A stretch of DNA of 64,000 nucleotides from Flectobacillus major DSM 103 (GCF_000427405.1 NZ_KE386491.1:1843001-1907000), one strand, 5' to 3'. Numbered from the stretch's first letter, positions 33,932 through 43,705 are shown. Program-made: numbers and translations. Notes: a model not told the origin generated them from the sequence alone.

Positions 33932-34917
33932 AGAATTTCTGTCAATAAATACTGACCCACTGTAATATTGGAGTCTTGTCCCTGATAAGCAAATTGGCTA
34001 GATTGAACACAACCACTACTATTAACACTAGCACCCACCGAATAAGAAGTATGTGCTGCGGCGATTGAATATGCTATATCGGCGTTATAGTTGAACGTAG
34101 CTTCTACACCCGAAGGTGTAATAATTTTGGTAAGGTACCAAGTTTTGGTACTTACAAGAAAGGGGTCGGTATTTCCAGTAATGAACCCGTCAGAATTAAT
34201 AAATAAACTGAATTGAAAGACAAAGCCTTGTTGGTCTGTAATTGTAAAAATATTATTAGTGAAGCTTACTTTTAATGGCATATAGTTGAAGAACACCACA
34301 TTGTTTCCATTGAAATAGAATTTGCCTGTTTTTCCTAATAAATTAAATGAAAATACATCGTACTGTGAATCTTTGCTACTATTAATAACATCTGTACTAT
34401 ACTGATATTTTGTGTAGCCTGTCATCGAGCCATTGGTATAACTTTGCAACTCAGAGCTAGTAAACTGTAAGCCTCCAGCAGAAAAATCATCAATACCTTT
34501 TATATATTGCACCACCGTTCCGCTAAGATTCAAATCCCATCCATTACCTACCCAAGAGGGCACTTGCTCTGGTTTTAAGCCCGAATTATTATAGGAAAGT
34601 TGAATCGGAATAGACAATTTATCGCCTACATCAATGGTGTGCAAGGGTATGATATTACTTAGTTGACCTGTACTATAATTAATGGCGATATTGCCATACT
34701 GCTCTATAGACGCAACATTGGGAGGTGTTAATTTTAGCAAATTATTAGGGGCTTCGTAGGATGATAACAGTGTCGATGATACCGATGCCAGATTGGCAGG
34801 AAGAGTTTTCTGAATAACACCTAATGAGTCCTTTTGGGGTGTTTGGGCTAATAATAATGAGTCGCCAAACCCAATAATAGCAATAGCTATGATGAATAAT
34901 TTGTATAGTTTTAACAT
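33883..34917 (-). CDS. RHS partner protein, N-terminal part (SpvB-like, secreted)
   Basis: The protein from the ATG at 34917 has a signal peptide (MLKLYKLFIIAIAIIGFGDS, then LLLAQ) and the Bacteroidota SpvB-like opening: EQYGNIAINYSTGQLSNIIP, then VGDKLSIPIQLSYNNSGLKP and VPSWVGNGWDL. The frame ends shortly after a homopolymer of six A (KGKKLFLKQSQERI), while the downstream ORF at 30803-33931 continues the sense sequence in the -1 frame. The combined product would be about 1375 residues. A TTG at 34932 would be an alternative start but lacks support. Confidence 0.82.
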   Translation of the reverse strand: MLKLYKLFIIAIAIIGFGDSLLLAQTPQKDSLGVIQKTLPANLASVSSTLLSSYEAPNNLLKLTPPNVASIEQYGNIAINYSTGQLSNIIPLHTIDVGDKLSIPIQLSYNNSGLKPEQVPSWVGNGWDLNLSGTVVQYIKGIDDFSAGGLQFTSSELQSYTNGSMTGYTKYQYSTDVINSSKDSQYDVFSFNLLGKTGKFYFNGNNVVFFNYMPLKVSFTNNIFTITDQQGFVFQFSLFINSDGFITGNTDPFLVSTKTWYLTKIITPSGVEATFNYNADIAYSIAAAHTSYSVGASVNSSGCVQSSQFAYQGQDSNITVGQYLLTEILWKGKKLFLKQSQERI

Positions 34918-34932
34918 GATAAGGCTGTTCAA

Positions 34933-35416
34933 ATGATTGAACGTATAGTTGTAGGATACCTAAGAATGAATGATGATATTATTTATCTAATACGATATGT
35001 ATACAAGATGACTTTTGGATTTTTGAAGATTTGTTAGCTAAATAGGTGACGATGCAGTTGTTAGAATAAGTGTTTTTCATGTATGTATATTTTGAAAATT
35101 GTAGATAACTAATTAAGCGACTTTCGGGTATTTTTTGATTTATACTACAATATTATGAGTCAATTGTGTTAAATACAAAAAAATACTTGATTGATTTAGA
35201 GATAATAATAGAATGGTTGAAATAGAAAGCTTCAATGATTGCTTATTACTGCTTACTTAAACCCTGTATTTCTCGAAGATGTCTAATAACCTCTGTTCGA
35301 TACTTGTTAGAATTTGATTAGAGTTTTGCCCTATGGAGTAATACAGGGTTTGAAATTTGATGAAGGTAACTACCTTGTCATCGTTTTGGAAAGTTAAATA
35401 TTTAAAATAGTATGTT
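34933..35416. other. Intergenic region between the RHS operon and the ClC gene
   Basis: This 480-bp AT-rich divergent region must hold promoters for both sides. I see no clear Bacteroidota -33/-7 pair. A 12-bp inverted repeat, AAACCCTGTATT (35259-35270) and AATACAGGGTTT (35340-35351), encloses 69 bp and lies 65 bp upstream of the ClC start; it could form a leader structure. No gene is supported here. Confidence 0.5.
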
Positions 35417-36754
35417 ATGAGTGAACTAGCTCGCTTATTTAGTTCTGCTATTGGTAGAATCAAGAATAAAAAAATTAAGCACAATATTTTGCAGGCTATC
35501 CCTTTCTGGGCAGCATCTTTGATTACTGGTTTTGTAGCGGTATTGTATGCCAAGTTATTTGCTTTGGCGGAACATCTTATTTTTCAGCTTTTTGAAAGTC
35601 ATGCTTGGGCGATTTTTGTGGTAGCTCCTGTTGGGTTTGTTACCTCGTGGTGGCTTGTAGAAAGGTTCGAGCCATTGTCGAAGGGTAGTGGAATACCCCA
35701 AGTAATGGCGGCTATTGATCTAGCTACACCCAAGCAGAGCCATTTAATCAAACACTTGCTAAGTGTTAGGATTGTCATTATCAAAATACTATCGAGTATG
35801 CTGCTGGTGATGTCGGGTGGTGCTGTGGGGCGTGAAGGCCCAACCATTCAGATTTCGGCCTCTATTTTCCGAAAAATCAATGAAATGCTGCCAAGTTGGT
35901 ATCCAAAAATTGCCAATAAAAATATGATAATGACGGGTGCAGCCGCAGGTTTGGCTGCTGCATTTAATACCCCTCTTGGCGGCATTGTATTCGCTGTAGA
36001 GGAGTTGACCAAAACGCATATTAGTTATTTTAAGTCGGCTATATTTACGGCTGTAATTATTGCTGGCCTAACAGCACAAGCTTTTGCTGGGCCTTATTTG
36101 TATTTGGGTTTTCCTAAAGTAGAACATATCTCGTATTTTATACTTTTTGCAGTGGTGCTGGTAGCCAGTGTGGCAGGGTTGTTGGGCAGTGGGATGTCTA
36201 AGGTTATATTAGGCGTATTGGCTTGGAAAAAGCGGTTGCCATCAAAGGCTTATCATGTTGGATATGCCTTATTTTGTGCTATGCTGATAGCCTGTATGGC
36301 TTATTTTATCTCAGGGCAGGCATTGGGCTCGGGCAAAGAAATTATGATGCAGTTGTTGTTTACCGATCAAAAAACACTTCCTTGGTATTTGCCTATTTTG
36401 CGAATGATTAGTTCTGTTTTTTCATTTACTTCTGGTGGAGCAGGTGGGATATTTGCTCCAGGCTTGGCTACAGGTGCCAGTATTGGCTCATGGATTGCAG
36501 GGTTGTTGGAGGTATCGCCTTCACATACCAACGTATTGATTTTGACAGGAATGGTTGCTTTTTTGACGGGTATAACTCGTTCGCCATTTACATCAGCTAT
36601 TTTGGTACTAGAAATGACCGACCGCAACAATCTTATTCTGCACTTAATGCTGGCGGGGTTGGTGGCTAGCTATGTTTCTTTGATCATAGACAAACATTCT
36701 TTTTATGACCATCTAAAACATACCTATTTGAAGGAAGTAGAATCGTGTTCTTAG
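35417..36754 (+). CDS. ClC-type chloride channel or transporter
   Basis: The 445-residue polytopic membrane protein has the three ClC anion-site motifs: GSGIPQV, GREGPTIQI with the gating glutamate, and GGIFAPGLATGASIG. No C-terminal CBS domains are present. Members exchange Cl- for H+ or conduct Cl- (a few export fluoride). The GSGIP motif fits ordinary chloride-type members rather than the fluoride subgroup. Its stop TAG overlaps the stop of the convergent AraC gene by 4 bp. Confidence 0.93.
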   Translation: MSELARLFSSAIGRIKNKKIKHNILQAIPFWAASLITGFVAVLYAKLFALAEHLIFQLFESHAWAIFVVAPVGFVTSWWLVERFEPLSKGSGIPQVMAAIDLATPKQSHLIKHLLSVRIVIIKILSSMLLVMSGGAVGREGPTIQISASIFRKINEMLPSWYPKIANKNMIMTGAAAGLAAAFNTPLGGIVFAVEELTKTHISYFKSAIFTAVIIAGLTAQAFAGPYLYLGFPKVEHISYFILFAVVLVASVAGLLGSGMSKVILGVLAWKKRLPSKAYHVGYALFCAMLIACMAYFISGQALGSGKEIMMQLLFTDQKTLPWYLPILRMISSVFSFTSGGAGGIFAPGLATGASIGSWIAGLLEVSPSHTNVLILTGMVAFLTGITRSPFTSAILVLEMTDRNNLILHLMLAGLVASYVSLIIDKHSFYDHLKHTYLKEVESCS

Positions 36755-37695
36755 ACAAGCCTGCCAAAGCGTTTTCTAAAGGCTGTCATAAAATGGCCTT
36801 TGGTGCTGTAATGTAATTTTTCGGCAAGGGTATCTATCGAATAATTGGGCTGGTCGAGGAGGCACTGGCGGGCGTATTGCATCCGTAGCTCCAGTATGTA
36901 TTGATAAGGGGTTGTATTGAAAAGAGCTTTGAAGCCTGTTTTTAGCTTAAAATCATTGAGTAAAAATATTTTGGGTAAATCATGTACCGCAAGAGGCTCT
37001 AGGTAATGAATATCCAGAAAGTCTTTTAATGCCCATAGCTTCTCTTGATCCGATGCACTTATGGGGCTTTTGGCTATAGGGTAAGTTGCTGGAATGCTTT
37101 TGTACCAAAGAAGTAATTCTGCAATTTTCAAAAACTGAAACCGTTCCTGTAAATCGTTCGGAAAAGGGTTGTTGAGAAGTTGTTGAATCACTTGAAGCTG
37201 TTCGGCTAAAAAAGGTTGTGCGTGTTCTGTAATCGAAAACGACTGATTGGCCAGTGCCAATTCCTGATATGCTGGCCAGTCGATAGTGGCTAATAGCGAT
37301 GGAACAATACTGGGCTTGACACTTATGGTAATGTATTCGTAGTTTTTCTGGGCTGGAAATTCATAACTAGCTTGTATCTGACAACATGAAATAGCCCTAG
37401 TTTGATATTGTTTGAGAGATTGAGTATGTTCAAAACCACTAATTCGAGCATTAGAATATCCTTTTAGCTGAAAATGAAGACTCAAATGGTCGCTGTCGTT
37501 CATGTTTTGTACCAACATATTTTCTCGAAAATCTGCTTTGATATGTAAAATATGAAAATGCTGATTGACAAGAATCGAGCTAGAACAGTCAAAATAAGGC
37601 GAATGGAGCGTATTGTTTTGTTGGTTTGCTCCATTGTGGTCAAACTGCCTGCTGATCAAACCTGAAAAATCTTCGCCTGATATTTTTTTATACAT
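36751..37695 (-). CDS. AraC-family transcriptional regulator
   Basis: The 314-residue protein has an unassigned N-terminal sensing domain and a C-terminal AraC double HTH (FKLKTGFKALFNTTPYQYIL, then SIDTLAEKLHYSTKGHFMTA). It is divergent from the HAD hydrolase gene at 37782 (86 bp apart), a possible target, and convergent with the ClC gene. The ligand is unknown. The Phe-Lys-x-Gly-Phe-Lys motif at the first HTH is typical of the PchR-like branch. Confidence 0.88.
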   Translation of the reverse strand: MYKKISGEDFSGLISRQFDHNGANQQNNTLHSPYFDCSSSILVNQHFHILHIKADFRENMLVQNMNDSDHLSLHFQLKGYSNARISGFEHTQSLKQYQTRAISCCQIQASYEFPAQKNYEYITISVKPSIVPSLLATIDWPAYQELALANQSFSITEHAQPFLAEQLQVIQQLLNNPFPNDLQERFQFLKIAELLLWYKSIPATYPIAKSPISASDQEKLWALKDFLDIHYLEPLAVHDLPKIFLLNDFKLKTGFKALFNTTPYQYILELRMQYARQCLLDQPNYSIDTLAEKLHYSTKGHFMTAFRKRFGRLV

Positions 37696-37781
37696 TTTTC
37701 GAAATGATTAATACCTTTTTCGTAAAATTTATGCGAAGTTAGGGTCTTAATTTTGAATTTGTACGACTAAAAAATAAATGT

Positions 37782-38474
37782 ATGAAAATTAAAGTAATTG
37801 CTTTTGATGCCGATGATACTTTGTGGATTAACGAACCGTATTTTCAGGAAATAGAACAGCGTTTTTGTGAATTGCTAGAAGACTACCTTCCACAGCATAC
37901 CGCCGCAAGGGAGTTGTTGCAGGTCGAAATCGGCAATTTGCCTTTGTATGGCTATGGTGTAAAAGGTTTTGTACTGAGTATGATTGAGGCGGCTTTGAAG
38001 ATTTCGGATAAAACGATTCATATAGATGCCGTCGAAAAAATTATTGCTTATGGTAAAGAAATGATTGAAAAGCCTATTGAACTACTAGAGGGAGTAGAGG
38101 ATGTACTAAAAAACCTGCAAGGGCAGTACAGGCTAGTGGTGGCTACCAAGGGTGACCTGCTCGACCAAGAACGCAAACTCAAAAGGTCGGGATTGGAAGG
38201 TTATTTTCACCATATCGAAATTATGTCTGATAAAAAAGAATCTGACTATCTGAAGCTCATCAGACACCTTGATATACAGCCCGAAGAGTTTATGATGGTT
38301 GGGAATTCGCTAAAATCCGATGTTTTGCCAGTATTGGCTATTGGTGGTTATGGTGTACATGTGCCATATCATACTACATGGGCTCATGAAAAAGTAGAAC
38401 ATGTTGTAGAACATCCTCATTTTTATGAAGGGCAAGGGCTTTCGTCTATTTTGCTGCTTTTACAAAGCCAATAA
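37782..38474 (+). CDS. HAD superfamily hydrolase
   Basis: The 230-residue protein has HAD motif I at the start (FDADDTLW, nucleophile Asp9 and acid Asp11), motif II Thr in LVVATKGD, a lysine region KLKRSGLEGYF, and motif III/IV MMVGNSLKSDVLP. The helical cap lies between motifs I and II, a C1-type layout. Such enzymes are phosphatases for small metabolites. The substrate is unknown. Confidence 0.9.
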   Translation: MKIKVIAFDADDTLWINEPYFQEIEQRFCELLEDYLPQHTAARELLQVEIGNLPLYGYGVKGFVLSMIEAALKISDKTIHIDAVEKIIAYGKEMIEKPIELLEGVEDVLKNLQGQYRLVVATKGDLLDQERKLKRSGLEGYFHHIEIMSDKKESDYLKLIRHLDIQPEEFMMVGNSLKSDVLPVLAIGGYGVHVPYHTTWAHEKVEHVVEHPHFYEGQGLSSILLLLQSQ

Positions 38475-38665
38475 TAGGGCATAGAGTAGGGTTGTAGCTC
38501 AGTGTGGCCAATGTGGTATCGTTTATATCTATATGGGTATATAAAATATCAATTTGATTTATAGGATATAGTCGGTTAGCTTTGTATGAGCCTATAACAG
38601 TAAAATGCTTAGCGTGTAATTGTGCTGTTGGGCTATTATCAATTTATGATTGAAGATGAGTATCG

Positions 38666-38702
38666 ACTACCTCAATTAAACCAAAAGTTTAGTTGAGGTA
38701 GT
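38666..38702 (+). terminator. Hairpin terminator downstream of the HAD gene
   Basis: The stem ACTACCTCAA with TTGAGGTAGT, extended by partial pairing in the loop, is followed by TTTGTTTT. It lies 190 bp after the HAD stop. The stretch 38475-38854 otherwise shows no gene. Confidence 0.65.
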
Positions 38703-38854
38703 TTTGTTTTAGGCCTTTACGTAGCTAAAAAGACACTATTTATCGAAAGGATTGCCTTGTACGTATAGAAAGGAATTACAAATAGTAAGAATTTACGTAA
38801 ATTGCTCAACTGGCCAAAGGTTTGGCTGGTTGCCCTCAAATAACGTTATTCAAC

Positions 38855-41272
38855 ATGAAACTAATTCTACCGTGCTACAAGTGGCTATTTTATTCTTTCC
38901 TATTGATGTTATGTTTTGAAAGTGTGTCTCAAAATACCAGCCCTCAATTTTTTACAATAGAGGGTATTGTTACTGAATATGGCACCGAAATGCCCATTCG
39001 TGGAGCTACCCTGTCACTGGATTTTCGGAAGTCGGGCTATATTACTGATAGCCTTGGCCGCTTCAAAATTTATTTGCCTCCAGGCGAATATGTCATCAAG
39101 GTAAGTAGTGTAGGTTATAAGTCGTATAGAACCAGATTACTTTTACAAAAGGATGAGCAACTCAAAATTGAGTTGGAGGATGTTAGCAAAACCCTAGAGG
39201 AGGTTATTGTGTCGAGTCAGGCTACTCGCAAAAGTATCCAAACACCCTCGTTGGGTGTAACTTTGTTAAATATCAAGGGAATCAAAAAGCTGCCCGCAAT
39301 GATGGGGGAGGTTGATATTATTCGGTCTATTCAGACATTGCCGGGGGTTTCGTCGGTGGGGGAAGGGTCTAATGGCGTAAATGTTAGAGGAGGCAACGTT
39401 GATCAAAACCTTATCTATATCGACGATATGCCTATTTTTAACCCAACACACTTATTTGGTTTGTTTTCGGTATTTGCTTCTGATGCCATACGTGAGTTAG
39501 AGCTTTATAAAGGAGGTATTCCTGCTCGTTTTGGAGGGCGTACTGCGTCGGTATTAGATATTAAAGTAACCGAACCTAACCTAGAGAAGTTTAAGCTGTC
39601 GGGCGGAGTAGGCTTGGTGTCGAACAGAGCCATGGTTGAAGTTCCTCTTATCAAGGAAAAACTATCGGTATTAGTGGCTGGGCGTGTGTCGTTCAACGAC
39701 TTCTTGTTTAAATGGCTTGGCCCTGAGAATATCAAAAATACCAAGGCTAATTTCTATGATTTAGCTACAAAAGTATATTTTCGTCCTAATAAAAATAATA
39801 CCTTTTCGCTATCGGCTTATCTTAGTAAAGATTTTTATCAGGTAGATTCTTTGTTTAGTCTTGAAAACGTGATTGCCAAACAAACGAAATTTGACTACGG
39901 GCATCAAAATGCCGCTCTTCACTGGAGTCACTATTTTAATCCTCAGCTAAGTATGGAAGTGGTAGGCGTAACCAGTTTTTACAAAACACTTACCTATGCA
40001 CCCGACTCGGTCAATAATATTGATTTGAGAAATAGTGTATTGTATAATAACCTCAAAATAGGTTTTGATTATAGTCCTTCCGATGCTCATAAAATCAATT
40101 TTGGGGCGAGTTTGGTACGATATGACATTGCACCAGGAAGCTTGAACAAAGAGGTGAAGTCGAGAATTGCAGCGGTAGAATTACCCAAGGAGCAGTCGAT
40201 GGAAATGGGTGTTTTTGTAGATGATGAGTTTAAGGTAAATGATAAATTTACGATTCAGGCAGGCTTACGTTATGCTCGTTATTGGGCTTATGGTGCTGGA
40301 ACAATCAATTATTATGCCGACTCAGAACCCAAATCGGTAGGGTCGATTATCGGTACAAAGCAGTTTGCTAATGGCGAGGTTATGCAGTCGTACGGAGGTT
40401 TTGAACCAAGAGTTACTATGAAATATTCTTTGGGCGAAAACAGTACGCTGAAATTAGGATATAACCGAATGCAGCAATTTGTTCAGCTTATTTCAAATAA
40501 CACCACGCCATTGCCTACCGCTCGATGGAAACTGGCCGATGAATATGTAAAACCACAACAAAGCGATTTTTTGTCGTTGGGAGCTTTCCATACATTCAAA
40601 GAAAATATCTGGGAGCTTTCGGCTGAAGGATATTACCGTAAGTCCAACAATATATTAGATTATATTTCTGGGGCTAATTTACAGTTGAACAAAAATATTG
40701 AAACGCAGTTGATTTCGGGTGAAGGAAAAGCGTATGGCTTAGAACTTATGCTTACCAAGAAAAAAGGTGAACTGAGCGGATGGGTGAGTTATACGTATGC
40801 TCGTAGTTTGCAACAGATGCGAGGCGATTTTCCAGAAATTCAGCAGATAAGCAACGGCAACTGGTTTCCGTCCAACTACGACAAGCCTCATATCTTAAAT
40901 ATGATGTTGAATATTCAGCCTACTAGGCATCATAGTTTCTCGTTTACATTTGCTTACCAAACGGGTCGTCCGTTTTCTTCGCCAGTTGGGATATTTGCTA
41001 TCGACAATCAAAAGTATCCAGTATACGAATCTCGTAATAATGGAAGGATTTCAGATTATCATCGTTTAGATTTTTCTTGGACTATTACCAATCCTTCTAT
41101 GAAAGATAAACGTTGGGAGGGAAGCTGGACTTTTACGATATATAATATCTATGCCCGACAAAATGCCTATTCGGTATTTTTTAAATCGGCACTTGGTAGT
41201 ATCAAGCCTTATGAGTTGAGCGTATTTGGAGCACCGTTTATTTCGTTGACTTATAATTTCAAATTTTTATAA
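38855..41272 (+). CDS. TonB-dependent outer-membrane receptor with carboxypeptidase-like N-terminal domain
   Basis: From the ATG at 38855 the product is 805 residues. It has a signal peptide (LFYSFLLMLCFESVSQ), a CarboxypepD_reg-like domain (EGIVTEYGTEMPIRGATLSL to SVGYKSYRTRL), a plug domain (LPGVSSVGEGSNGVNVRGGN, DQNLIYIDDMPIFNP) and a barrel ending in an aromatic residue context (SLTYNFKFL). An upstream TTG at 38822 would add 11 residues before the signal peptide and is unlikely. It is shorter than SusC proteins and is followed by a DUF4249 lipoprotein, a standard pairing for uptake of an unidentified substrate. Confidence 0.92.
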   Translation: MKLILPCYKWLFYSFLLMLCFESVSQNTSPQFFTIEGIVTEYGTEMPIRGATLSLDFRKSGYITDSLGRFKIYLPPGEYVIKVSSVGYKSYRTRLLLQKDEQLKIELEDVSKTLEEVIVSSQATRKSIQTPSLGVTLLNIKGIKKLPAMMGEVDIIRSIQTLPGVSSVGEGSNGVNVRGGNVDQNLIYIDDMPIFNPTHLFGLFSVFASDAIRELELYKGGIPARFGGRTASVLDIKVTEPNLEKFKLSGGVGLVSNRAMVEVPLIKEKLSVLVAGRVSFNDFLFKWLGPENIKNTKANFYDLATKVYFRPNKNNTFSLSAYLSKDFYQVDSLFSLENVIAKQTKFDYGHQNAALHWSHYFNPQLSMEVVGVTSFYKTLTYAPDSVNNIDLRNSVLYNNLKIGFDYSPSDAHKINFGASLVRYDIAPGSLNKEVKSRIAAVELPKEQSMEMGVFVDDEFKVNDKFTIQAGLRYARYWAYGAGTINYYADSEPKSVGSIIGTKQFANGEVMQSYGGFEPRVTMKYSLGENSTLKLGYNRMQQFVQLISNNTTPLPTARWKLADEYVKPQQSDFLSLGAFHTFKENIWELSAEGYYRKSNNILDYISGANLQLNKNIETQLISGEGKAYGLELMLTKKKGELSGWVSYTYARSLQQMRGDFPEIQQISNGNWFPSNYDKPHILNMMLNIQPTRHHSFSFTFAYQTGRPFSSPVGIFAIDNQKYPVYESRNNGRISDYHRLDFSWTITNPSMKDKRWEGSWTFTIYNIYARQNAYSVFFKSALGSIKPYELSVFGAPFISLTYNFKFL

Positions 41273-41305
41273 GTCGTATTTTCACCCCTTCTTTCTTTTG
41301 TAATT

Positions 41306-42466
41306 ATGAACAGATATTATATACACTTGAGTACCTTAATGCTGATGATAGCTTTGTTGTCGGCTTGTATTAATCCTATTAATGATTTTGAGCAAGTAGC
41401 CTACAAACGTTTCCTTACGGTAGAGGCTTCGATTACTGACCAAGTGGGTGCTCAGAAAGTGAAATTGTACCAATCGGCCGATAAAATAGATGGTTCGGGC
41501 AACTTTGTGGCTATAACAGGAGCGAAAGTGTATGTGACTACGGCATCGGGACAAACTGAGGATTTTGTAGAACAGACTTCGAGTGCTGCCAAGGGGGTGT
41601 ATGCTTCGTCTGATGGTTTTTTGGGGAAAATAGGCGAAACCTATACTTTGCATATCAAGTTGAGCAATGGAAAAGAATATGAGTCAACGGCAGAAACGAT
41701 GCGAAAAGCTCCAGAGATTGAAAATGTCATTACTCAATTTGAAATAAATGACGCTTATTCAAAGGGCGATGCTCGTAGAGTGGGCTTTAATGTATATGCC
41801 GATTTTCAGGATGATCCAGCTTTGGGCGATTACTATCAGTGGTTTTGGAAGCATTATGAACGGGCACCTTTTTGTATTACTTGTGTGAATGGTGCAAAAT
41901 ATAACTTTAGTACCAGCAATTGCGAGTCTCCTCGTATTCCTAATAACGACGTTTGGAATTATTTATGTAGCTCGCCTTGTTGGAATACCACTTTTAGTAC
42001 CGAACTAAATCTGATGTCGGATGCCTATTTGAATGGTAAGCGAATTACAGGTAAAAAAGTCGCAAGAGTTCCTTTTTCAGACTACACTCCTTATTATTTG
42101 CAGCTCGAACAACGCTCTTTGACTCGTAATTCATATAATTATTACCTGAGCCTTGCCAATCAAACCCAAAATACAGGAACACTGTTTGATGTGCCAGCCG
42201 AAACTCGCTTCAGTCTCAATATCAAGAATAAGGCGGATGTAAATGAGAAAATCTTGGGGATATTTGATGTATATGCTGTTAAAAAACGTATTTTTTATAT
42301 TGACAGACAAGCGGGTGTGCCAGACAATGAATATCCATTAAAAACGGTTGTTGATGGAAACGTGTATAGTTGCCCGCCAGGTAGTGTGAATTGTCAGGAT
42401 AAAGTACCTTGTTTGGAAGGGCTTTACCGAACACCCTTCCGACCAGAAGGTTGGATAGGCGATTAA
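41306..42466 (+). CDS. DUF4249 lipoprotein, partner of the TonB-dependent receptor
   Basis: The 386-residue protein has a lipobox near residue 21 (LMIALLSACINPI) and the DUF4249 start (RFLTVEASITDQVGAQKVKL, GAKVYVTTASGQ). It lies 33 bp after the receptor gene. The domain of unknown function is found beside TonB-dependent receptors in Bacteroidota and probably acts as a surface-exposed accessory. Several Cys pairs occur in the middle (CITCVNGAKYNFSTSNC, CSSPC). Confidence 0.88.
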   Translation: MNRYYIHLSTLMLMIALLSACINPINDFEQVAYKRFLTVEASITDQVGAQKVKLYQSADKIDGSGNFVAITGAKVYVTTASGQTEDFVEQTSSAAKGVYASSDGFLGKIGETYTLHIKLSNGKEYESTAETMRKAPEIENVITQFEINDAYSKGDARRVGFNVYADFQDDPALGDYYQWFWKHYERAPFCITCVNGAKYNFSTSNCESPRIPNNDVWNYLCSSPCWNTTFSTELNLMSDAYLNGKRITGKKVARVPFSDYTPYYLQLEQRSLTRNSYNYYLSLANQTQNTGTLFDVPAETRFSLNIKNKADVNEKILGIFDVYAVKKRIFYIDRQAGVPDNEYPLKTVVDGNVYSCPPGSVNCQDKVPCLEGLYRTPFRPEGWIGD

Positions 42467-42605
42467 GGAGGTATGTTAATAATAAAATCGTGAAACAAAA
42501 GTGAAGGAAGTTGAGTTGTTTTAAAAAACCTTTTAGAACTTTGTAGCGTAGGTTTGTTGAACTCACATTTATTTGGCCTTCATGAGGAGGCTTTACATAC
42601 TCAAG

Positions 42606-43682
42606 ATGGAAATTATTGAAAAAAATCAGTGCATCAATGCACAAGTTACCACTAGCAAAAATGATTTGAAAACAGGGGTATTGATTGTTAACCTTGGTAC
42701 TCCCGACTCTCCTAATACGCCCGATGTAAGAAAATATTTGAGAGAGTTTTTGATGGATGGCCGTGTGGTCGATATTCCTGTGGTATTTCGTTGGATGCTC
42801 GTGAATTTGATTATTGCTCCATTTCGTGCTCCTAAATCGGCTAAAATATACCAAGAGCTTTGGGAAGAACGTGGCTCACCCTTGAAATTTTATGGAGAAG
42901 ATGTTCAAAAAATGCTTCAAAATGAATTAGGCGATAACTTTGAAGTAAAGCTGGCAATGCGTTATCAAAGCCCAAGTATGGACAGTGTTTTGGAAGAGTT
43001 TAGGGTTGCGGGTTTTCAAAAAATTATTGTTATTCCATTTTTTCCTCAATATGCTTCTGCTACAACGGGCTCGGTGTACGAAAAAGTGATGAATATTGTA
43101 GGCAACTGGCAGATTATTCCTGAAATTAAATTTGTCAATACTTATTACGACCATCCCAAGTTTATCGAACACTTTACTTCGGCAGCTCGTAAATACATGA
43201 GTGAACATCATTTCGACCATTATATTTTTAGTTATCATGGTGTACCCGAGCGTCAGATTAGAAAGGGAGATTGTACGGGTAAAACATGTAATTTTGGGAG
43301 CTGTTGCGATACCATTCACGCCATGAACCAGTACTGCTACCGAGCTCAGTGCCATGAAACTACAAGGCTTATGGCTCAGGAATTAGGCTTGGAGGAGGGT
43401 ACGTATATTACTACTTTCCAATCAAGGTTGGGTAGAGACCCTTGGATTCAGCCTTATACCGAAGATACTATCAAGCGGCTGGCCAAGGAGGGTAAAAAGA
43501 ATATTTTGGCTTTTTCTCCTGCATTTGTGGCCGACTGCCTCGAAACTACCATAGAAGTAGGCGAGGAATATAAAGAAGTTTTTGAAGAAATGGGCGGTCA
43601 ACACTGGCAATTAGTAGAAAGCCTAAATAATTCACCACTGTGGGTAGAGCTTCTTACCGACTTGGTAAAGAAAAATGCTTAA
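42606..43682 (+). CDS. hemH: Ferrochelatase
   Basis: The enzyme inserts Fe2+ (or another metal) into the porphyrin in the last step of haem synthesis. Motifs: LIVNLGTPDSPNTPDVRKYL at the start, the catalytic His in FSYHGVPERQIRKGD, FQSRLGRDPWIQPYTEDT, and the acidic FSPAFVADCLETTIEVGEEY. A Cys-rich loop (CTGKTCNFGSCC and CYRAQC) follows the His motif as in other Bacteroidota ferrochelatases. I chose the ATG at 42606. An ATG at 42582 and a TTG at 42573 are in frame, and an AGGAGG at 42585-42590 sits between them, favouring the later start. Confidence 0.95.
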   Translation: MEIIEKNQCINAQVTTSKNDLKTGVLIVNLGTPDSPNTPDVRKYLREFLMDGRVVDIPVVFRWMLVNLIIAPFRAPKSAKIYQELWEERGSPLKFYGEDVQKMLQNELGDNFEVKLAMRYQSPSMDSVLEEFRVAGFQKIIVIPFFPQYASATTGSVYEKVMNIVGNWQIIPEIKFVNTYYDHPKFIEHFTSAARKYMSEHHFDHYIFSYHGVPERQIRKGDCTGKTCNFGSCCDTIHAMNQYCYRAQCHETTRLMAQELGLEEGTYITTFQSRLGRDPWIQPYTEDTIKRLAKEGKKNILAFSPAFVADCLETTIEVGEEYKEVFEEMGGQHWQLVESLNNSPLWVELLTDLVKKNA

Positions 43683-43705
43683 TCTACGATTTGAGCCATT
43701 ATCCT

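Noticed and set aside
35259-35416. A fluoride riboswitch upstream of the ClC gene.
   Set aside because: The conserved fluoride-riboswitch core is not visible, and the channel has the GSGIP chloride-type motif.
38489-38512. GGGTTGTAGCTCAGTGTGGCC resembles the 5' half and D-arm of a tRNA.
   Set aside because: No anticodon stem, T-arm (GTTCGAATC-like) or closing acceptor stem follows within 90 bp.
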